DNA of 7,310 nucleotides from positions 1 to 7,310 of the forward strand of contig JAACDT010000066.1 in the NCBI GenBank assembly GCA_009936885.1, in the 5' to 3' direction. The notes under the pieces are model-generated. The model saw only the letters and a program-made list of their open reading frames with translations, made no database searches and was not told the origin of the DNA. The translations under genes and the position numbers were made by a program. This DNA comes from Alphaproteobacteria bacterium. GTDB taxonomy: Bacteria > Pseudomonadota > Alphaproteobacteria > Puniceispirillales > Puniceispirillaceae. Of the stretch, positions 6,787 through 7,310 are shown one piece after another (within the stretch, counting starts at the first letter, position 1; every line of letters starts with the position of its first letter).

Positions 6787-7310
6787 CTAAGAGGTGCCGG
6801 CCAGAGGTAACCAGCTTTCAAGATTAAGAGGACCAATAGCTGCTGCCGCATCACCGCGCACAAATACAATACTCACCGAACCGATATCAATATTATATTT
6901 GCTAACATAAGCGCGGTTTATTGCGATATGTTCATCCAACTGATAAATCCAGTCATCAAAATGCACTTCTAGCTGAGTGCCGCCCATGTCAAGGGTGACA
7001 TCATAGCGCCAGTTCAGGGCATTGCCGGCGACAAGACCGCTTGCAACCCCAGTTATATCGACTGCAATGCCTTCGTAAGCGATATGGCCATTATCATCTA
7101 TTCCGGTACGCTTGATGCGCCATGTCCGGCTATCACGCTCGCCATCATCATAGAGAAACTGTTCATCTAGAATAAGGACGTCATCTTCTACTGTACCAGT
7201 TATGTTTACCCGAAATTGCCGTTTCAGATTGCCAAAACGATCTTCAAAAATACCATAAGCTATCGTATCACCTGCAAAAAACGCTTCTAATGATAGTTGA
7301 GGCCGCCTCT
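6787..7310 (-). CDS. DUF3833-family protein, N-terminus cut by window edge
   Basis: Reading the minus strand from the right edge gives 173 residues without a stop, ending in TAG at 6787-6789; an internal ATG at 6987 is not the true start. The translation matches the DUF3833 family (PF12915) in order: LEAFFAGDTIAYGIFEDRFG, then KRQFRVNITG, LDEQFLYDDGERDSRTWRI, a GxAxGLVAGNALNWRYD block, HFDDWIYQLDEHIAINRAYVSK, and a terminal hydrophobic strand SVSIVFVR. The family's overall length is near 170-200 residues, so only the N-terminal signal or lipoprotein segment should be missing. Alternating strands suggest a lipocalin-like beta barrel, which is inference. Function unknown; members are often encoded near cyclopropane-fatty-acid synthase and DUF1365 genes, hinting at envelope lipids. 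It sits directly upstream of yciB, probably in one operon. Confidence 0.88.
   Translation of the reverse strand, partial: RRPQLSLEAFFAGDTIAYGIFEDRFGNLKRQFRVNITGTVEDDVLILDEQFLYDDGERDSRTWRIKRTGIDDNGHIAYEGIAVDITGVASGLVAGNALNWRYDVTLDMGGTQLEVHFDDWIYQLDEHIAINRAYVSKYNIDIGSVSIVFVRGDAAAAIGPLNLESWLPLAGTS

Noticed and set aside
6787..6987. Separate 66-residue gene starting MGGTQLEVHF
   Set aside because: The frame stays open upstream to the window edge and the upstream residues match DUF3833, so the ATG is internal to a longer gene.
1..7310. Mobile element, defence system or CRISPR content
   Set aside because: No transposase, integrase, nuclease, repeat-spacer pattern or long terminal repeat was found; every long frame fits an ordinary chromosomal family.

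Overview
The window looks like a stretch of an alphaproteobacterial chromosome. The basis is protein-level resemblance: an acyl-CoA ligase starting MTNPYEEHLPK, a DUF3833 protein, a YciB-like membrane protein and a short ABM protein, all of types I associate with that class. Base composition is moderately AT-leaning by eye. A marine lineage such as SAR116 would fit, but that is only an impression. I see no tRNA, rRNA, CRISPR array, insertion sequence or phage gene. Gene density is high and no gene-free gap exceeds about 165 bases.

Layout from left to right. Positions 1-2178 (minus) hold the first 726 codons of an RND/MMPL-type membrane exporter, whose C-terminus lies beyond the left edge. After a 162-base divergent intergenic region with a perfect CTTGCA-TTT-TGCAAG inverted repeat comes an HxlR-family regulator at 2341-2661 (plus). 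This is the classic regulator/efflux pump arrangement. A 123-base gap with no obvious terminator separates it from a convergent MFS transporter (2785-4008, minus). The MFS gene follows, in the same direction, a 546-residue AMP-forming acyl-CoA ligase (4112-5752, minus). Divergent from the ligase is a small ABM-fold protein (5900-6217, plus) with a strong Shine-Dalgarno sequence. Its stop codon overlaps tail-to-tail with a YciB-like inner-membrane protein (6214-6762, minus). Upstream of yciB, 24 bases away in the same direction, is a DUF3833 protein (6787 to the right edge) lacking its N-terminus.

Three functional units are suggested. Unit 1 is an HxlR-controlled exporter. Unit 2 is a carboxylic-acid uptake and activation pair: the MFS carrier resembles monocarboxylate/oxalate-formate-type carriers, and the ligase has every adenylate-forming core motif and resembles the DmdB/medium-chain acyl-CoA ligase group. 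The divergent ABM gene is possibly co-regulated. Unit 3 is an envelope pair, DUF3833-YciB. I found no clearly new molecular system. The most useful leads are the ligase/MFS/ABM neighbourhood with unknown substrate, the candidate HxlR operator, and the DUF3833-yciB linkage.
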